From the NCBI RefSeq assembly GCF_030410395.1, contig NZ_JAUHHF010000006.1:62001-126000 (forward strand): 64,000 nucleotides of DNA. The letters run 5' to 3'. Positions 33,336 through 42,797 of the stretch are shown here, piece after piece. The DNA comes from Zwartia panacis (GTDB lineage Bacteria > Pseudomonadota > Gammaproteobacteria > Burkholderiales > Burkholderiaceae_B). Numbering within the stretch: the stretch's first letter is position 1; the number at the start of each line of letters is the position of its first letter. Position numbers and translations under genes: made by a program. Below the pieces are notes generated by a model. The model saw nothing but the letters and a program-made list of their open reading frames with translations, was not told the origin of the DNA and ran no database searches.

Positions 33336-34937
33336 TCACCGCCCAGAAACTTGAAAATCAACGGCTTGCGCACGAACGTTTGGATCGGCTCTCAAAGCTG
33401 TTTTCAATATTTTGTGAGTAGGCGTCAAGGGCAGCTCTTTTAAAAAGCTCACGAAGCGCGGGACCTTGACTGCAGTGAGTTTCGCGCGACACCAGTCGAC
33501 GATATCCTGTTCTTTCAAGAGTGACTCAGGCTTTTTAACCGCAGCAATCAGAATCTCGTCCTCTCCAAGCTCCGAGGGCACTGCAATCGCAGCAACCTGA
33601 TAGATACCCGGTAGCTCCGCAATCACCATTTCAAGCTCAGCGGCAGCAATGTTTTCACCCCGTCTGCGGATGATGTCTTTCTTGCGGGACAGGTGGTAGT
33701 AGTAACCGTCTTCATCGCATCGCACAAGATCACCTGTTTTAAGCCATCCATCGTGAAACGCTTGTTGCGTCTGCTCCGGATCGCGAAAATAGCCTTGCAT
33801 CACGATGGGGGTTTTGACCCAAAGTTCTCCAACAACGCCGACAGGGACATCCTGACCTTCATCATCGACGATGCGGCAGATAGCCCAAGGCCTCTGAGGA
33901 TCAGGATGTTTGCCCGGTAAGCCCATGCTGCCTGGTTTATCCGGTCCTTCCCAAGGATTGCATGTCACACCCGGGATTTCGGTCATGCCAAAACCGGAAA
34001 ATAGTTTTTGAATGCCAAACTCTTGGCGGAAAACGGAGGCTGAACCTTTACGTACTCCGTAGGCGACACGCAATTTGTGATCAGGTCGGTATTCGCTGCG
34101 ATCGCGCGCGCACAAAATGGATCCGATCGCTTCAATGACATTGACGACCGTTGCGCCTTGATCCGCTGCGACATGCCAGAAGTTAGAGGCAGAGAAGCGC
34201 GGAACCAGAATCATGCAGGCACCACTCGCCAGCACGCCACTCAAAGAATAAAAAACGGCGTTCACATGAAAAAATGGCAGGATGATCAATACCCGATCCT
34301 CAGGCTGCAAGTGCAGGCGCTCAACGTTCGCCTCACCTGCGGTAACCAGGTTGAACTGGCTGTGCATCACACCTTTTGGAAACCCTGTCGTACCAGAGGT
34401 GTAAATGATGATGCAAGTGTCTGAGGCTTTGCCCTGAGGAGGAAGGTGAGGCCCATCTGTGGATTCGATGAGATGACTCAGTGAATCGCTTGACTCGGAA
34501 GAGGCATCGATTTCAACGATCCAGGGTGACATCTCAATATTTTTTAGGACTGCCTTGATCGTAGGAATGACAGCTGTTTCAGCGATCACTCCACAAATCT
34601 CGGCATGTTTAAAGACATAGCCAGCTTCGCGTTCGCCAAAGTCCGGGTTGACTGGCACCATGATGGCACCAAGATAGGCAAGGGCGAACAGGGTCAGTAC
34701 GTGTGCGGAATCGTTTCGGCCCATGATCGCAACACGCATGCCGTGACATACGCCTTTGAGATGCAAGGCGTAAGCAAGTTGTTTGTAGGCACGATCAAAC
34801 TCAGACCAGGACAAGGTTTGACCTTGCTGAACAATAAAAGGGGCGTTGCCCTTGACTTCACAACGGCTATTAAACGCGTCGTGCAAAGTGCCGTCGTGCG
34901 GGCGGAATGTATTCAGTACTGCAAGGGGTGTTTTCAT
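33336..34937 (-). CDS. AMP-dependent acyl-CoA ligase (CaiC-like)
   Basis: A 533-residue ANL-family ligase. Motifs: YTSGTTGFPKGVMHS, GFGMTEIPG, GWLKTGDLVRCDEDGYYY, RKKDIIRRRGENIAAAE (hinge) and LTPTHKILKTALR with the catalytic Lys near the C-terminus. The RRRGENI form is shared with crotonobetaine/carnitine-CoA ligases. It makes a CoA thioester from an unidentified acid. It is divergent from the Bug gene at 35036 (98 bases between starts), suggesting joint control of uptake and activation. Confidence 0.9.
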   Translation of the reverse strand: MKTPLAVLNTFRPHDGTLHDAFNSRCEVKGNAPFIVQQGQTLSWSEFDRAYKQLAYALHLKGVCHGMRVAIMGRNDSAHVLTLFALAYLGAIMVPVNPDFGEREAGYVFKHAEICGVIAETAVIPTIKAVLKNIEMSPWIVEIDASSESSDSLSHLIESTDGPHLPPQGKASDTCIIIYTSGTTGFPKGVMHSQFNLVTAGEANVERLHLQPEDRVLIILPFFHVNAVFYSLSGVLASGACMILVPRFSASNFWHVAADQGATVVNVIEAIGSILCARDRSEYRPDHKLRVAYGVRKGSASVFRQEFGIQKLFSGFGMTEIPGVTCNPWEGPDKPGSMGLPGKHPDPQRPWAICRIVDDEGQDVPVGVVGELWVKTPIVMQGYFRDPEQTQQAFHDGWLKTGDLVRCDEDGYYYHLSRKKDIIRRRGENIAAAELEMVIAELPGIYQVAAIAVPSELGEDEILIAAVKKPESLLKEQDIVDWCRAKLTAVKVPRFVSFLKELPLTPTHKILKTALRADPNVRAQAVDFQVSGR

Positions 34938-35035
34938 GTTGGTGCAAGACTTCGTTGTGTTCTGGTCAGCAGTTGCGTAAGCTTATTACAGATCGCCTGA
35001 ATGGCGACTCACAGACTGATCATGAGGAGATAAGA

Positions 35036-36010
35036 ATGTATCGAAAGGTCTCGGCTTTGCTGTGCGGCTTTTTGCTTGCTTGCAGTGGAGCCCAAGCAAG
35101 TCCGGCGGACAATTATCCTGAGCGCCCGATTCGCATTGTGGTGCCTTTCGTGGCCGGCGGTGGTGGCGATTTTATTGCCCGAGCCTGGTCTGACAAGTTA
35201 TCCGATACATTGAAACAACCCGTGATTGTCGAGAATCGAGGTGGTGGCAACACAGTCGTTGGTACCGAGCTTGTCACAAAAGCCGCGCCTGATGGCTACA
35301 CGCTGCTGTTGGTCAGTCCGACGATTTCGACCAACCCAACCTTGCTTCCCAATCTGCCCTATAAAACTCCTGAAGCTTTCGCGCCGGTGGGACAAGTCAT
35401 CACGTATGCCATGGGATTGGCCGTTAACAGTGGTTTACCAATTAACAACATTCCTGAACTCGTCGCATTCGCCAAGAATAATCCTGGCAAGCTGACCACA
35501 GCCACGTCGGGCGAGGGGTCGGCGACTGACTTGGCCGCGGAGCTATTCATGGCCGCAACAGGAACAAAAATCACCAAGATTCCCTACAAAGGCGCTGGCC
35601 AGGGTGTTTTGGATGTCGCAAGTGGTCATGTTGACATGTTGTTCACGGGGATGTCCCAGCTCAAACCCCATTTGGACAGCAAACGTATCAAGCTCGTGGC
35701 CACCTCTGGTGCGGAGCGACTCGCTTCAGCGCCTGATACCCCCACGATCGCTGAGCAGGGCTACCCGGGTTTTCAGGCGGTTGTCTGGTGGGGCGTTTTG
35801 GCACCCGCCGGGACACCGAAGGAGGTCGTGAACAAAATTAATGAGGCCTTGCGTGTCAGTCTTGCGCAACCTGAAGTCGCCAAGCGTTTGTCTGTGATTG
35901 ACGGCGTCGTAGCGGTGTCTTCACCGTTGGAATTTGAGCAGTTTTTGCGCAAGGAAATTGCGACTTGGGGCAAGCTTTTAAAACCCTCCGACTCAAATAA
36001 AGCCAAGTGA
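35036..36010 (+). CDS. Bug/TctC family receptor
   Basis: A 324-residue periplasmic receptor. The signal peptide is MYRKVSALLCGFLLAC with cleavage near AQAS. The ligand loop is PFVAGGGGDFIAR, then IVENRGGGNTV. ATG 35036 has GAGGAGA 5 bases upstream; the frame is open to 34907 but that would bury the signal inside. It is divergent from the acyl-CoA ligase and followed after 130 bases by another Bug gene with its own promoter. The ligand is unknown. Confidence 0.9.
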   Translation: MYRKVSALLCGFLLACSGAQASPADNYPERPIRIVVPFVAGGGGDFIARAWSDKLSDTLKQPVIVENRGGGNTVVGTELVTKAAPDGYTLLLVSPTISTNPTLLPNLPYKTPEAFAPVGQVITYAMGLAVNSGLPINNIPELVAFAKNNPGKLTTATSGEGSATDLAAELFMAATGTKITKIPYKGAGQGVLDVASGHVDMLFTGMSQLKPHLDSKRIKLVATSGAERLASAPDTPTIAEQGYPGFQAVVWWGVLAPAGTPKEVVNKINEALRVSLAQPEVAKRLSVIDGVVAVSSPLEFEQFLRKEIATWGKLLKPSDSNKAK

Positions 36011-36042
36011 ATCATCGGAATTTGACGGGAATAGGGGTTCGC

Positions 36043-36071
36043 TTGACAGTGCAGAGTCACAAACCTAAGAT
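36043..36071 (+). promoter_or_regulatory. sigma-70 promoter for Bug gene at 36141
   Basis: TTGACA at 36043-36048 and TAAGAT at 36066-36071 are spaced by exactly 17 bases, about 70 bases before the Bug ATG. The -35 element is a perfect match to consensus and the -10 differs at one position. This is the clearest constitutive-type promoter in the window. Confidence 0.75.
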
Positions 36072-36140
36072 CAACGTAGGTGCGGTCTGATTGTGTTTTT
36101 TTACAATCGCCACACAGTACACACGGAGAAATTGAACGTA

Positions 36141-37121
36141 ATGAAAAATATCAAACGAATTGCACAACTGGCTTTGGTGGCCTCGCTGGCTTGGGCTGCG
36201 GCTCCGGTCAGCGCATTGGCTCAAAGCTATCCTGACAAACCCATCCGGATCCTGATTCCCTTTCCTCCGGGCGGTGGCACGGACTTTGTGTCCCGAATCG
36301 TTGGAACAAAGCTCGCCGAGCTGACAGGTTGGCAAGTTATTCTTGAAAACAAACCCGGAGCGGGCGGTAACCTCGCCATCGAGCAAGCTTCCAAATCCCC
36401 CGCCGATGGTTATACCTTAGTCATGGGGCAGACCGACAACATGATGCTGGGTCCCTGGCTGTATCCTTCTTTGACTTATGACAGTGTCAAGAGCTTTGAG
36501 CCGATCGTTCAGGTTTCAGTGACTCCAGCGGCGATTGGTAGTGCTGCGAACTCCTCGATCAAAACGCCCATGGATATGATCGCCAAGGGTAAAACCGCCG
36601 AAGGCCTGCGTTGGGCGACTGCCGGTGCGGGTACGCTTGGTCACCTGGTTGGTGAAGATTTCAAAAAACGCGCTGATATCAACTTGCTCCAAGTGCCTTA
36701 CAAAGGTGCTGCACCTGCGATGACTGATGTGATGGGCGGCCAGGTCGATGTATATATCGGCTCTTTGGCGTCCCTGTTGCCTCACGTCAAAAGTGGCAAA
36801 CTCACAGCCGTCGCCGTGACGACAGCCAAGCGTGCCGCGCAAGCGCCTGACACGATGACGATGCAGGAAGGTGGCGTCAAAGATATGGACGCGAGCATCT
36901 GGGTCGGTTTGTTTGCACCTGCCGGCACACCTCCTGCCGTGGTTGAGCGCCTGAACAAAGAGGTCAATCGCGTCCTTCAGGTTCCTGAGGTCGCCCAAAA
37001 GATTGAGGCCGGTGGCGTCAATGTCGTGGGTGGAAGCTCAAAAGATTTTGGCGAGTTCGTGAAGAAAGACTACGCGAACTGGGGCCGTATCGTGAAGGAA
37101 TCAGGCGTCAAGCTCAACTAG
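36141..37121 (+). CDS. Bug/TctC family receptor
   Basis: A 326-residue periplasmic receptor. The signal peptide starts MKNIKRIAQLALVASL and ends ALAQ. The ligand loop is PFPPGGGTDFVSR and ILENKPGAGG follows. The start at 36141 follows ACGGAGAAATTGAACGTA. A strong sigma-70 promoter lies upstream. Its TAG stop is interlocked with the stop of the convergent MmgE/PrpD gene in CTAG at 37118-37121. The neighbours suggest an organic-acid ligand processed by a MmgE/PrpD-type enzyme. Confidence 0.9.
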   Translation: MKNIKRIAQLALVASLAWAAAPVSALAQSYPDKPIRILIPFPPGGGTDFVSRIVGTKLAELTGWQVILENKPGAGGNLAIEQASKSPADGYTLVMGQTDNMMLGPWLYPSLTYDSVKSFEPIVQVSVTPAAIGSAANSSIKTPMDMIAKGKTAEGLRWATAGAGTLGHLVGEDFKKRADINLLQVPYKGAAPAMTDVMGGQVDVYIGSLASLLPHVKSGKLTAVAVTTAKRAAQAPDTMTMQEGGVKDMDASIWVGLFAPAGTPPAVVERLNKEVNRVLQVPEVAQKIEAGGVNVVGGSSKDFGEFVKKDYANWGRIVKESGVKLN

Positions 37122-38473
37122 ACCGGGCTCAGTAGTTGCGTCAGATGCGTCACGGAGGGCAAAGTTCTGAAGTGACGTACCTGATCGCCGATTTGCTGGA
37201 TTCTTGTTAAGTCCAGTCCAGAAAGTGGCATGAGATGGTTGAATTTACTTTCGACTTCTTGCCAAGTGACACCCGTTGGACCAGAGCCACGGGCTGCCCT
37301 GCATGTATTGGAAATTTTACGGCCATCTTTGAGCGTGATGATCACGGTCCCGCCATGGCGATGCGTAAAACGATCCGGAAGCGGTGCTGGTTGAGGATCG
37401 AAAACGACTTTGTCCTGAAGCTTGGCGATCACAGGGTCGAGCATTTTTTCTCTGGTGATATGTTTCCAGGTAAAGCCTCGATCCACAATTGCCGCAGCGA
37501 CAAAATAAACAACACTATGTGCGGCCGTGATCAGGTCGGTGGGATGGTGGGGTGCCATCCAGTCTTTCATTTGTGCCGCTGAAATCATGACCTCCTGAAT
37601 GTCATCAGGATTGATATTGCCTTCGATCGCAGCCGTTGCGGCCGCTTCGGCTACGGCATGAAAAGGGTGCGCGCCGGGCATCAGTTTGATCGCCATATCG
37701 GTGCAAATATCCCAGGATTCGCCGAAATCTTTGGTGATGTCTTCGATAGCAGTCCCTCCCAGTGCACTCAGAAAACCACGAGGCGTCTCGAGAACAGAGA
37801 CTTCCGATCTGAAGCCCCGTTTGGCGGCGAGTGCGGCCTGGACACCCGAGCTGGCCGCCATCCCTGCGTGATACTCGCGCGCGCAGCTCGTGTCGGCAGC
37901 AATGGCCATACCACCGATTGATGTCGCAGCGATTGCGATGGCGTGGGTCATTTGCTCAACGTCTAGCTGCAGAAGTTTGCCAACCGCGACGGCGCCACCA
38001 AAGACTGTTGAGAAACTGCCGTGAAAGCCGTTTCTCATCCGGCCAGGCGTCAGAGACTCATCAATCCGGCCCGCGACCTCATAACCGATCACCATTGCCT
38101 CAAGGACTTGATTGCCTGATGCACCGATATGCTCTCCCATTGCGATCGAAGTTGTGGAGATAATCGTGCCGATATGTGCGATGCTGCGCATATCGCTATC
38201 GTCGGAGGCTGCGGCATCGCTTGCGAGCGCATTGACGCGGGCTGCCGCTGTCACGGGTAACTTGTGACTGTTAAACCAAACCCTTGCTTGTTGAGCGCCA
38301 CCATCTTCGAGGGCAAGTTCTCTGACGATACGCGCGGATTCGATATCAATTCCTGCCGCGACACTGGCAAGTGTGCTTGAAATACACATTTCAGCGCGCT
38401 CTAGCGCCAGGGGAGGTATATCCACAATGTGAGTTTGCACCGCAAATCGTGCCAGAGTGCCGGCGATCGTCAT
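37118..38473 (-). CDS. MmgE/PrpD family protein (2-methylcitrate dehydratase-like)
   Basis: A 451-residue MmgE/PrpD-family protein. The NGFHGSFSTVFGGAVAVGKLL stretch and SIGGMAIAADTSCAREYHAGMAAS are family hallmarks. The usual active-site DxDDTH segment reads ASDDSDMRSIAH here, a departure from the second copy at 38578. The family includes 2-methylcitrate dehydratase, cis-aconitate decarboxylase and several hydratases of unknown substrate. It is divergent from the second MmgE/PrpD gene, with 104 bases between starts. No PrpB/PrpC genes are near, so a role in the methylcitrate cycle is not supported. Confidence 0.85.
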   Translation of the reverse strand: MTIAGTLARFAVQTHIVDIPPLALERAEMCISSTLASVAAGIDIESARIVRELALEDGGAQQARVWFNSHKLPVTAAARVNALASDAAASDDSDMRSIAHIGTIISTTSIAMGEHIGASGNQVLEAMVIGYEVAGRIDESLTPGRMRNGFHGSFSTVFGGAVAVGKLLQLDVEQMTHAIAIAATSIGGMAIAADTSCAREYHAGMAASSGVQAALAAKRGFRSEVSVLETPRGFLSALGGTAIEDITKDFGESWDICTDMAIKLMPGAHPFHAVAEAAATAAIEGNINPDDIQEVMISAAQMKDWMAPHHPTDLITAAHSVVYFVAAAIVDRGFTWKHITREKMLDPVIAKLQDKVVFDPQPAPLPDRFTHRHGGTVIITLKDGRKISNTCRAARGSGPTGVTWQEVESKFNHLMPLSGLDLTRIQQIGDQVRHFRTLPSVTHLTQLLSPV

Positions 38474-38512
38474 TTTTGTCCTTCGTTTTATTTGTTAGGA
38501 TGACAGGCTAGT

Positions 38513-38525
38513 CGTGATAATCACG
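38513..38525. promoter_or_regulatory. 13-bp perfect palindrome between divergent MmgE/PrpD genes
   Basis: CGTGATAATCACG is a perfect palindrome with a one-base centre, placed near the middle of the 104-base intergenic region. An additional AATCACG half-site follows about 25 bases later. The arrangement fits an operator controlling both genes, of GntR or similar type. The regulator itself is not in the vicinity. Confidence 0.5.
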
Positions 38526-38577
38526 TACCGCAAGATAAAGAATAATTAAATCACGAGACTCAATCAAGGAAGTCGCT

Positions 38578-39924
38578 ATGAATACCTCGCAAATACTTTG
38601 CGCGAATGTGCATGGTACTCAATGGGAAAATATTGCCCCGACGGTTCGCCATGAAGCCAAACGTTCGTTGCTGAACTATTTTGCTGTCGGTTTTGCTGGA
38701 TCGCATGATCCCACTATTGAAAAACTCGTGAAGACTTACACGGCTTTTTCAGCCAATCAGAGTGCGTCAATGATTGGACGGACTGAGCGAACAGATGTGC
38801 TCAATGCCGCCGCGCTCAATGCCATGAGCGCCAACGTATTTGATTACGATGACACACATCTGCGCACAGTGATTCATCCTACCGCGCCGATTGCTGCCGC
38901 CATTCTTGCCTATGCAGAGAAGAACCGTGTGTCCGGCCAAGATTTTCTGCAAGCATTGATACTCGGAATGGAAGTTGAATGCCGCATTGGAAATGCGATT
39001 TCACCCTATCACTATGGCCGCGGCTGGCATATCACGTCGACCTGCGGTGTGTTGGGCGCAGCGATCGCGAGTGGCTGGCTTTTGCGTCTGAGCCCCATGC
39101 AGCTGAACTGGGCATTGGGGAGTGCGGCGAATCAAGCTTGCGGCATAGTCGAAACGCTCGGAACAATGGCTAAAAGTTTAAGTGTCGGTAACGCTGCGCG
39201 GAATGGTCTGTTGTCTGCATTGTTGGCAGCAGATAATTTTGATGGTCCGGTTGCGCCGCTCGATGGTCTTCGCGGGTTTCTGAATGTCATGGGTGACAAG
39301 CCTGATCTGGGGGGCATCAACGATCAGTTTGGAAAGCACTGGGAAATGGCCCTCAACACTTATAAGCCCTACCCGTGCGGTATCGTCCTCAATCCAGTGA
39401 TCGAGGCCTGTTTACAGCTCTCTGCGCGTCAAGATGTCGTGCGCGATTTGGCGCGGCGCATTGAATACATCGAGGTCACTGGACAACAATTATTGCGTGA
39501 TCGAACTGACCGTCCCGGGGTTAGAACTGGTCGCGAGTCTCAGGTGAGCGCGCAGCACGCCGTGCCGGTTTCTTTATTGCGAGGCCGTGCGGGTTTGAGT
39601 GAATTCAGTGACGAGGCAGTCAATGATTCGGCCGTGCGCGCATTGGGCGAAAAGGTCAGATTTTCTGTAGACAACAGTATGTCGATCGATGCTGCAAAAG
39701 TGACATTGCATTTTATTGGCGAGCCTCCAGAAACTGTTTTCGTCAAGCAAGCCCGAGGATCGACAGGGCGACCATTGACGGATCAGGATATCGAGGAAAA
39801 ATTGATGACCTTAAGCGCACAAGCGAATACTGGTTGTGATCAGTTGCGTCTCATCCAATCCGTTTGGGAGATCGAGAAGTTCGATGATGTGAGTGTCCTC
39901 ATGACAATCGCACGTCAGTCTTGA
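38578..39924 (+). CDS. MmgE/PrpD family protein
   Basis: A 448-residue MmgE/PrpD-family protein with the classical FDYDDTH active-site segment near residue 84, GWHITSTCGVLGAAIASGWLL, and SAQHAVPVSLLRG in the C-terminal domain. It probably adds or removes water, or removes CO2, on a carboxylic acid. A GGAAG site precedes the ATG. The next gene, a beta-hydroxyacid dehydrogenase, starts within about 12 bases of the stop, so the two form an operon. It is clearly different from the copy at 37118, so the pair may act on different isomers or form a hetero-complex; both are inference. Confidence 0.88.
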   Translation: MNTSQILCANVHGTQWENIAPTVRHEAKRSLLNYFAVGFAGSHDPTIEKLVKTYTAFSANQSASMIGRTERTDVLNAAALNAMSANVFDYDDTHLRTVIHPTAPIAAAILAYAEKNRVSGQDFLQALILGMEVECRIGNAISPYHYGRGWHITSTCGVLGAAIASGWLLRLSPMQLNWALGSAANQACGIVETLGTMAKSLSVGNAARNGLLSALLAADNFDGPVAPLDGLRGFLNVMGDKPDLGGINDQFGKHWEMALNTYKPYPCGIVLNPVIEACLQLSARQDVVRDLARRIEYIEVTGQQLLRDRTDRPGVRTGRESQVSAQHAVPVSLLRGRAGLSEFSDEAVNDSAVRALGEKVRFSVDNSMSIDAAKVTLHFIGEPPETVFVKQARGSTGRPLTDQDIEEKLMTLSAQANTGCDQLRLIQSVWEIEKFDDVSVLMTIARQS

Positions 39925-39936
39925 GTGAGAACGAAC

Positions 39937-40860
39937 ATGACAGACTCACAATTGAAAAAATCACAGCTCATTCATTTCATTGGCGTGGGGGCGATGGGGG
40001 CGCCCATGGCACAACGTTTGCTCGAGGGCGGTCACCAAGTCCGTGTTTATGACAGCAATCGTCAGCGAATCGAAAAATTTAGTGCTCAGCATGGCAAGCA
40101 TACGGCCTTGACGCCTGATCAACTCGGTACCGATGCCGATTTCGTAGTCATGATTCTTCCGAACAGTGGTGTGGTTCAGGAGGTACTGTTTGGACAGAAC
40201 GGGTTGTCGAATCGACTCAAAAAGAATGCTTTTGTCGTGGATATGACATCCGGACAACCAGAGATGACACTCACGATGGGGACTCGCCTAGAAGCCCTCG
40301 GCGTGCATTTGATTGATGCCCCAGTTTCCGGCGCTGTACCCCGGGCACAAAATGGCACGCTCACCATCATGACTGGAGGGGAGCCTGTGTGGATTGAGCA
40401 GGCTGAACCGGTGCTCTCCCTCATGGGAACGGTGACGCGTACAGGTGCGCTAGGTTCAGGCCATGCAATGAAAGCGCTCAATAACCTCGTTTCCTGTGCA
40501 GGATATCTGATCGGTATTGAAGCGCTAATCATTGGATCAAAGTTTGGTTTAGATCCAGAGGTCATGGTCGATGTCTTGAATAGTTCGACAGGGATGAACA
40601 ACAGCACCCAGAAAAAATTCAAACAATACGTGTTGAATCGAAAGTTTGATTCTGGTTTTCCCTTGCATATGATGGTCAAAGATATCGCGATCGCGATGGG
40701 ATTAGCCAGAAATATGGGTGTGCCAGCGCCGTTTGGTCATTTGTGTCTGGATATGTGGAATGGGGCGAAGGGAGTGTTAGGCCCCAATGTGGACCATACA
40801 GAGGTCGCGCGCTTGAGCGAAATCCTTGCAGGATGGGAGATTCCTGAGTCATTGAATTGA
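39937..40860 (+). CDS. NAD-dependent beta-hydroxyacid dehydrogenase (3-hydroxyisobutyrate dehydrogenase family)
   Basis: A 307-residue dehydrogenase. FIGVGAMGAPMAQRL (14-28) is the Rossmann loop, DAPVSGAVPRAQNGTL (127-142) binds substrate, and Lys179 in GHAMKALNN is the expected catalytic residue. The family oxidises 3-hydroxyisobutyrate, tartronate semialdehyde or similar 3-hydroxy acids. I place the start at ATG 39937; a GTG directly after the previous stop at 39925 is in frame. It is an operon partner of the MmgE/PrpD gene, which suggests hydration followed by oxidation. Confidence 0.9.
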   Translation: MTDSQLKKSQLIHFIGVGAMGAPMAQRLLEGGHQVRVYDSNRQRIEKFSAQHGKHTALTPDQLGTDADFVVMILPNSGVVQEVLFGQNGLSNRLKKNAFVVDMTSGQPEMTLTMGTRLEALGVHLIDAPVSGAVPRAQNGTLTIMTGGEPVWIEQAEPVLSLMGTVTRTGALGSGHAMKALNNLVSCAGYLIGIEALIIGSKFGLDPEVMVDVLNSSTGMNNSTQKKFKQYVLNRKFDSGFPLHMMVKDIAIAMGLARNMGVPAPFGHLCLDMWNGAKGVLGPNVDHTEVARLSEILAGWEIPESLN

Positions 40861-40942
40861 ATGCCGGCTAATTGCTTCTCGCACATTTTTCGTAATTACT
40901 CTATAAAGTAAAAAATTATCTTAAAAAAGCTAGGAGACAAAA

Positions 40943-41950
40943 ATGAAAAAAGTACTTTATGCATTCGCACTTTCTGCTTTGACCGTATTGCCGCTCACTG
41001 TCAAAGCGGACGTGACTGAATTGAAAGTACCCTTGGGTGCCGGTGGTTTTGGTTTTTTACCTCTGCACATCATGAAAGAGCACAATCTGATTGAAAAGCA
41101 TGCGCAAAAACTGGGTCACACAATGAAAGTGAACTGGTCGAACATTGGCGGACCCTCTGCCATGATCGATGCGTTGTTATCTGGTTCTGCGCATTTCATC
41201 GCAGCGGGTCCCCCATCCTTTCTGATTTTGTGGGATCGCACCAAGGGAAATGCGAATGTCAAAGGTGTGGCGGCGATGAGTTCGATGCCGATGAATCTGA
41301 ATACGCGCGCAGAGCATCTCAAGACGATTGATGATTTGCGGCCGACTGACAAGATCGCAGTGACGTCGGTGAAGTCGTCTATTCCTTCGATCGTCATGCA
41401 AATGTACGCAGTTCAAAAGTACGGTAAAGATCAGGCGTTTCGATTCGACCCCTATACCGTGACGATGAATCATGGTGATGCCGCAGCGGCATTGTTATCC
41501 GGTAGTGGCGGAATCACAGGTCATTATGCTTCCGCGCCTCTAGATCAACTTGAGAGAAAGTCTCCTGGTGTGCGGTCGATCATGAATACAGATGATGTCA
41601 TGGGTGGATCGACCACGTTTACGATGATTTCCGCGCGATCAGACTTTCAGCAAAAAAATCCCAAGGTCTATGCCGCGTTTGTCAGTGCGCTTAAAGAAGC
41701 GCAGGACATGATTGCCAAAGACAAAAGTGGCGCGGCCGACATCTTGATCGCATCGATGGGCGGCTCAAGTAAATGGTCAAAAGAAGACATGATCGCGCAA
41801 CTGAACGATCCAACGATTAAATATACGACCAAGCCTGAAAACGTCATGAAATACGCCACCTTCATGAATCAGATCGGATCGCTTAAAAACAATCCAAAAT
41901 CAATTGACGAGTTGTTCTTTGCTGGCAGTGATGTGGCCGGTGGAAATTAA
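40943..41950 (+). CDS. ABC transporter substrate-binding protein (NitT/TauT type)
   Basis: A 335-residue periplasmic receptor with signal peptide MKKVLYAFALSALTV ending VKAD. The fold and the segments GFLPLHIMKEHNLIEKHA and GPSAMIDALLSGSAHF are those of the SsuA/TauA/NMT1 family, which bind sulfonates, nitrate, thiamine precursors or aromatic acids. A TAGGAGA ribosome site precedes the ATG. It opens a receptor, ATPase, permease operon. In this catabolic setting an organic or sulfonated acid is likelier than nitrate. Confidence 0.88.
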   Translation: MKKVLYAFALSALTVLPLTVKADVTELKVPLGAGGFGFLPLHIMKEHNLIEKHAQKLGHTMKVNWSNIGGPSAMIDALLSGSAHFIAAGPPSFLILWDRTKGNANVKGVAAMSSMPMNLNTRAEHLKTIDDLRPTDKIAVTSVKSSIPSIVMQMYAVQKYGKDQAFRFDPYTVTMNHGDAAAALLSGSGGITGHYASAPLDQLERKSPGVRSIMNTDDVMGGSTTFTMISARSDFQQKNPKVYAAFVSALKEAQDMIAKDKSGAADILIASMGGSSKWSKEDMIAQLNDPTIKYTTKPENVMKYATFMNQIGSLKNNPKSIDELFFAGSDVAGGN

Positions 41951-41960
41951 ATCCCTTGTT

Positions 41961-41993
41961 CCCGCGGACTGAATCAGATCGCGGGCGTTTTTT
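41961..41993 (+). terminator. attenuator-like hairpin after NitT/TauT-type receptor
   Basis: CCCGCG at 41961-41966 pairs with CGCGGG at 41980-41985 around a 13-base loop and is followed by six T residues (41988-41993). It lies 10 bases after the receptor stop and 7 bases before the ATPase start, so it should reduce expression of the ATPase and permease genes relative to the receptor. Confidence 0.75.
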
Positions 41994-41999
41994 GTTTAA

Positions 42000-42797
42000 A
42001 TGGACTCGTCCACAATGTTGCAGTCATCTTCATCACCCTTGCTTTCTGTACAAGGTGTGACGCTTCGCTATCGTACGAAAGAGCACCTTGTCACGGCGAC
42101 CTATCGCGTGAGTTTTGACGTATTGAAATCAGATCGTTACGTCATACTGGGCCCTTCAGGTTGCGGCAAGTCGACATTACTCAAAGCTGTCGGTGGGTTT
42201 TTAAATCCGGTCGAAGGTCAAATTAAATTAAATGGTCACGAAATCCATCAGCCTGGACCCGACAGGGTGATGGTGTTTCAAGAGTTCGATCAGTTGCTCC
42301 CTTGGAAAACAGTCAAACAGAATGTTGTGTTTGCGCTGACTGCGAGTGGAAAGCTTGGCCGAAGAGAGGCTGAGGATCGTGCCATGCATTACATCGATAA
42401 AGTGAATTTGACAGGATTCGCCGATAGTTTGCCGCATACCCTTTCGGGAGGGATGAAGCAGCGCGTGGCGATTGCGCGCGGGATGGCGATGGAACCTGAG
42501 ATTTTGCTGATGGACGAACCTTTCGCAGCCCTCGATGCGCTGACCCGTGGAAAAATGCAAGAAGAGCTTTTGCAGCTATGGGAGGACACTAAATTTACCG
42601 TTTTGTTTGTGACCCATTCGATTCCCGAGGCGGTAAGAATCGGTAGCAGGATATTGCTGTTAAGTCCGCATCCCGGACAAGTCCGCGCCGAGTTGAACTG
42701 TCATGGAATCGATACCATGGGACCGACGGGTCAGCCTTTGGCCAAACATATCGAAGAATTACTGTTTCATGATCACGAGAGAATCGCACATGCGTGA
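42000..42797 (+). CDS. ABC transporter ATP-binding protein (SsuB/TauB type)
   Basis: A 265-residue ATPase. Walker A is GPSGCGKST near residue 53, the Q-loop is MVFQEFDQLLPWKTV, the signature is LSGGMKQRVAIARGMA, and Walker B is ILLMDEPFAALD. The QEFDQLLPW and PHPGQVRAEL elements are typical of the nitrate/sulfonate subgroup. The start is ATG 42000, or possibly ATG 42015. Its end overlaps the permease gene by 8 bases. Confidence 0.92.
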   Translation: MDSSTMLQSSSSPLLSVQGVTLRYRTKEHLVTATYRVSFDVLKSDRYVILGPSGCGKSTLLKAVGGFLNPVEGQIKLNGHEIHQPGPDRVMVFQEFDQLLPWKTVKQNVVFALTASGKLGRREAEDRAMHYIDKVNLTGFADSLPHTLSGGMKQRVAIARGMAMEPEILLMDEPFAALDALTRGKMQEELLQLWEDTKFTVLFVTHSIPEAVRIGSRILLLSPHPGQVRAELNCHGIDTMGPTGQPLAKHIEELLFHDHERIAHA

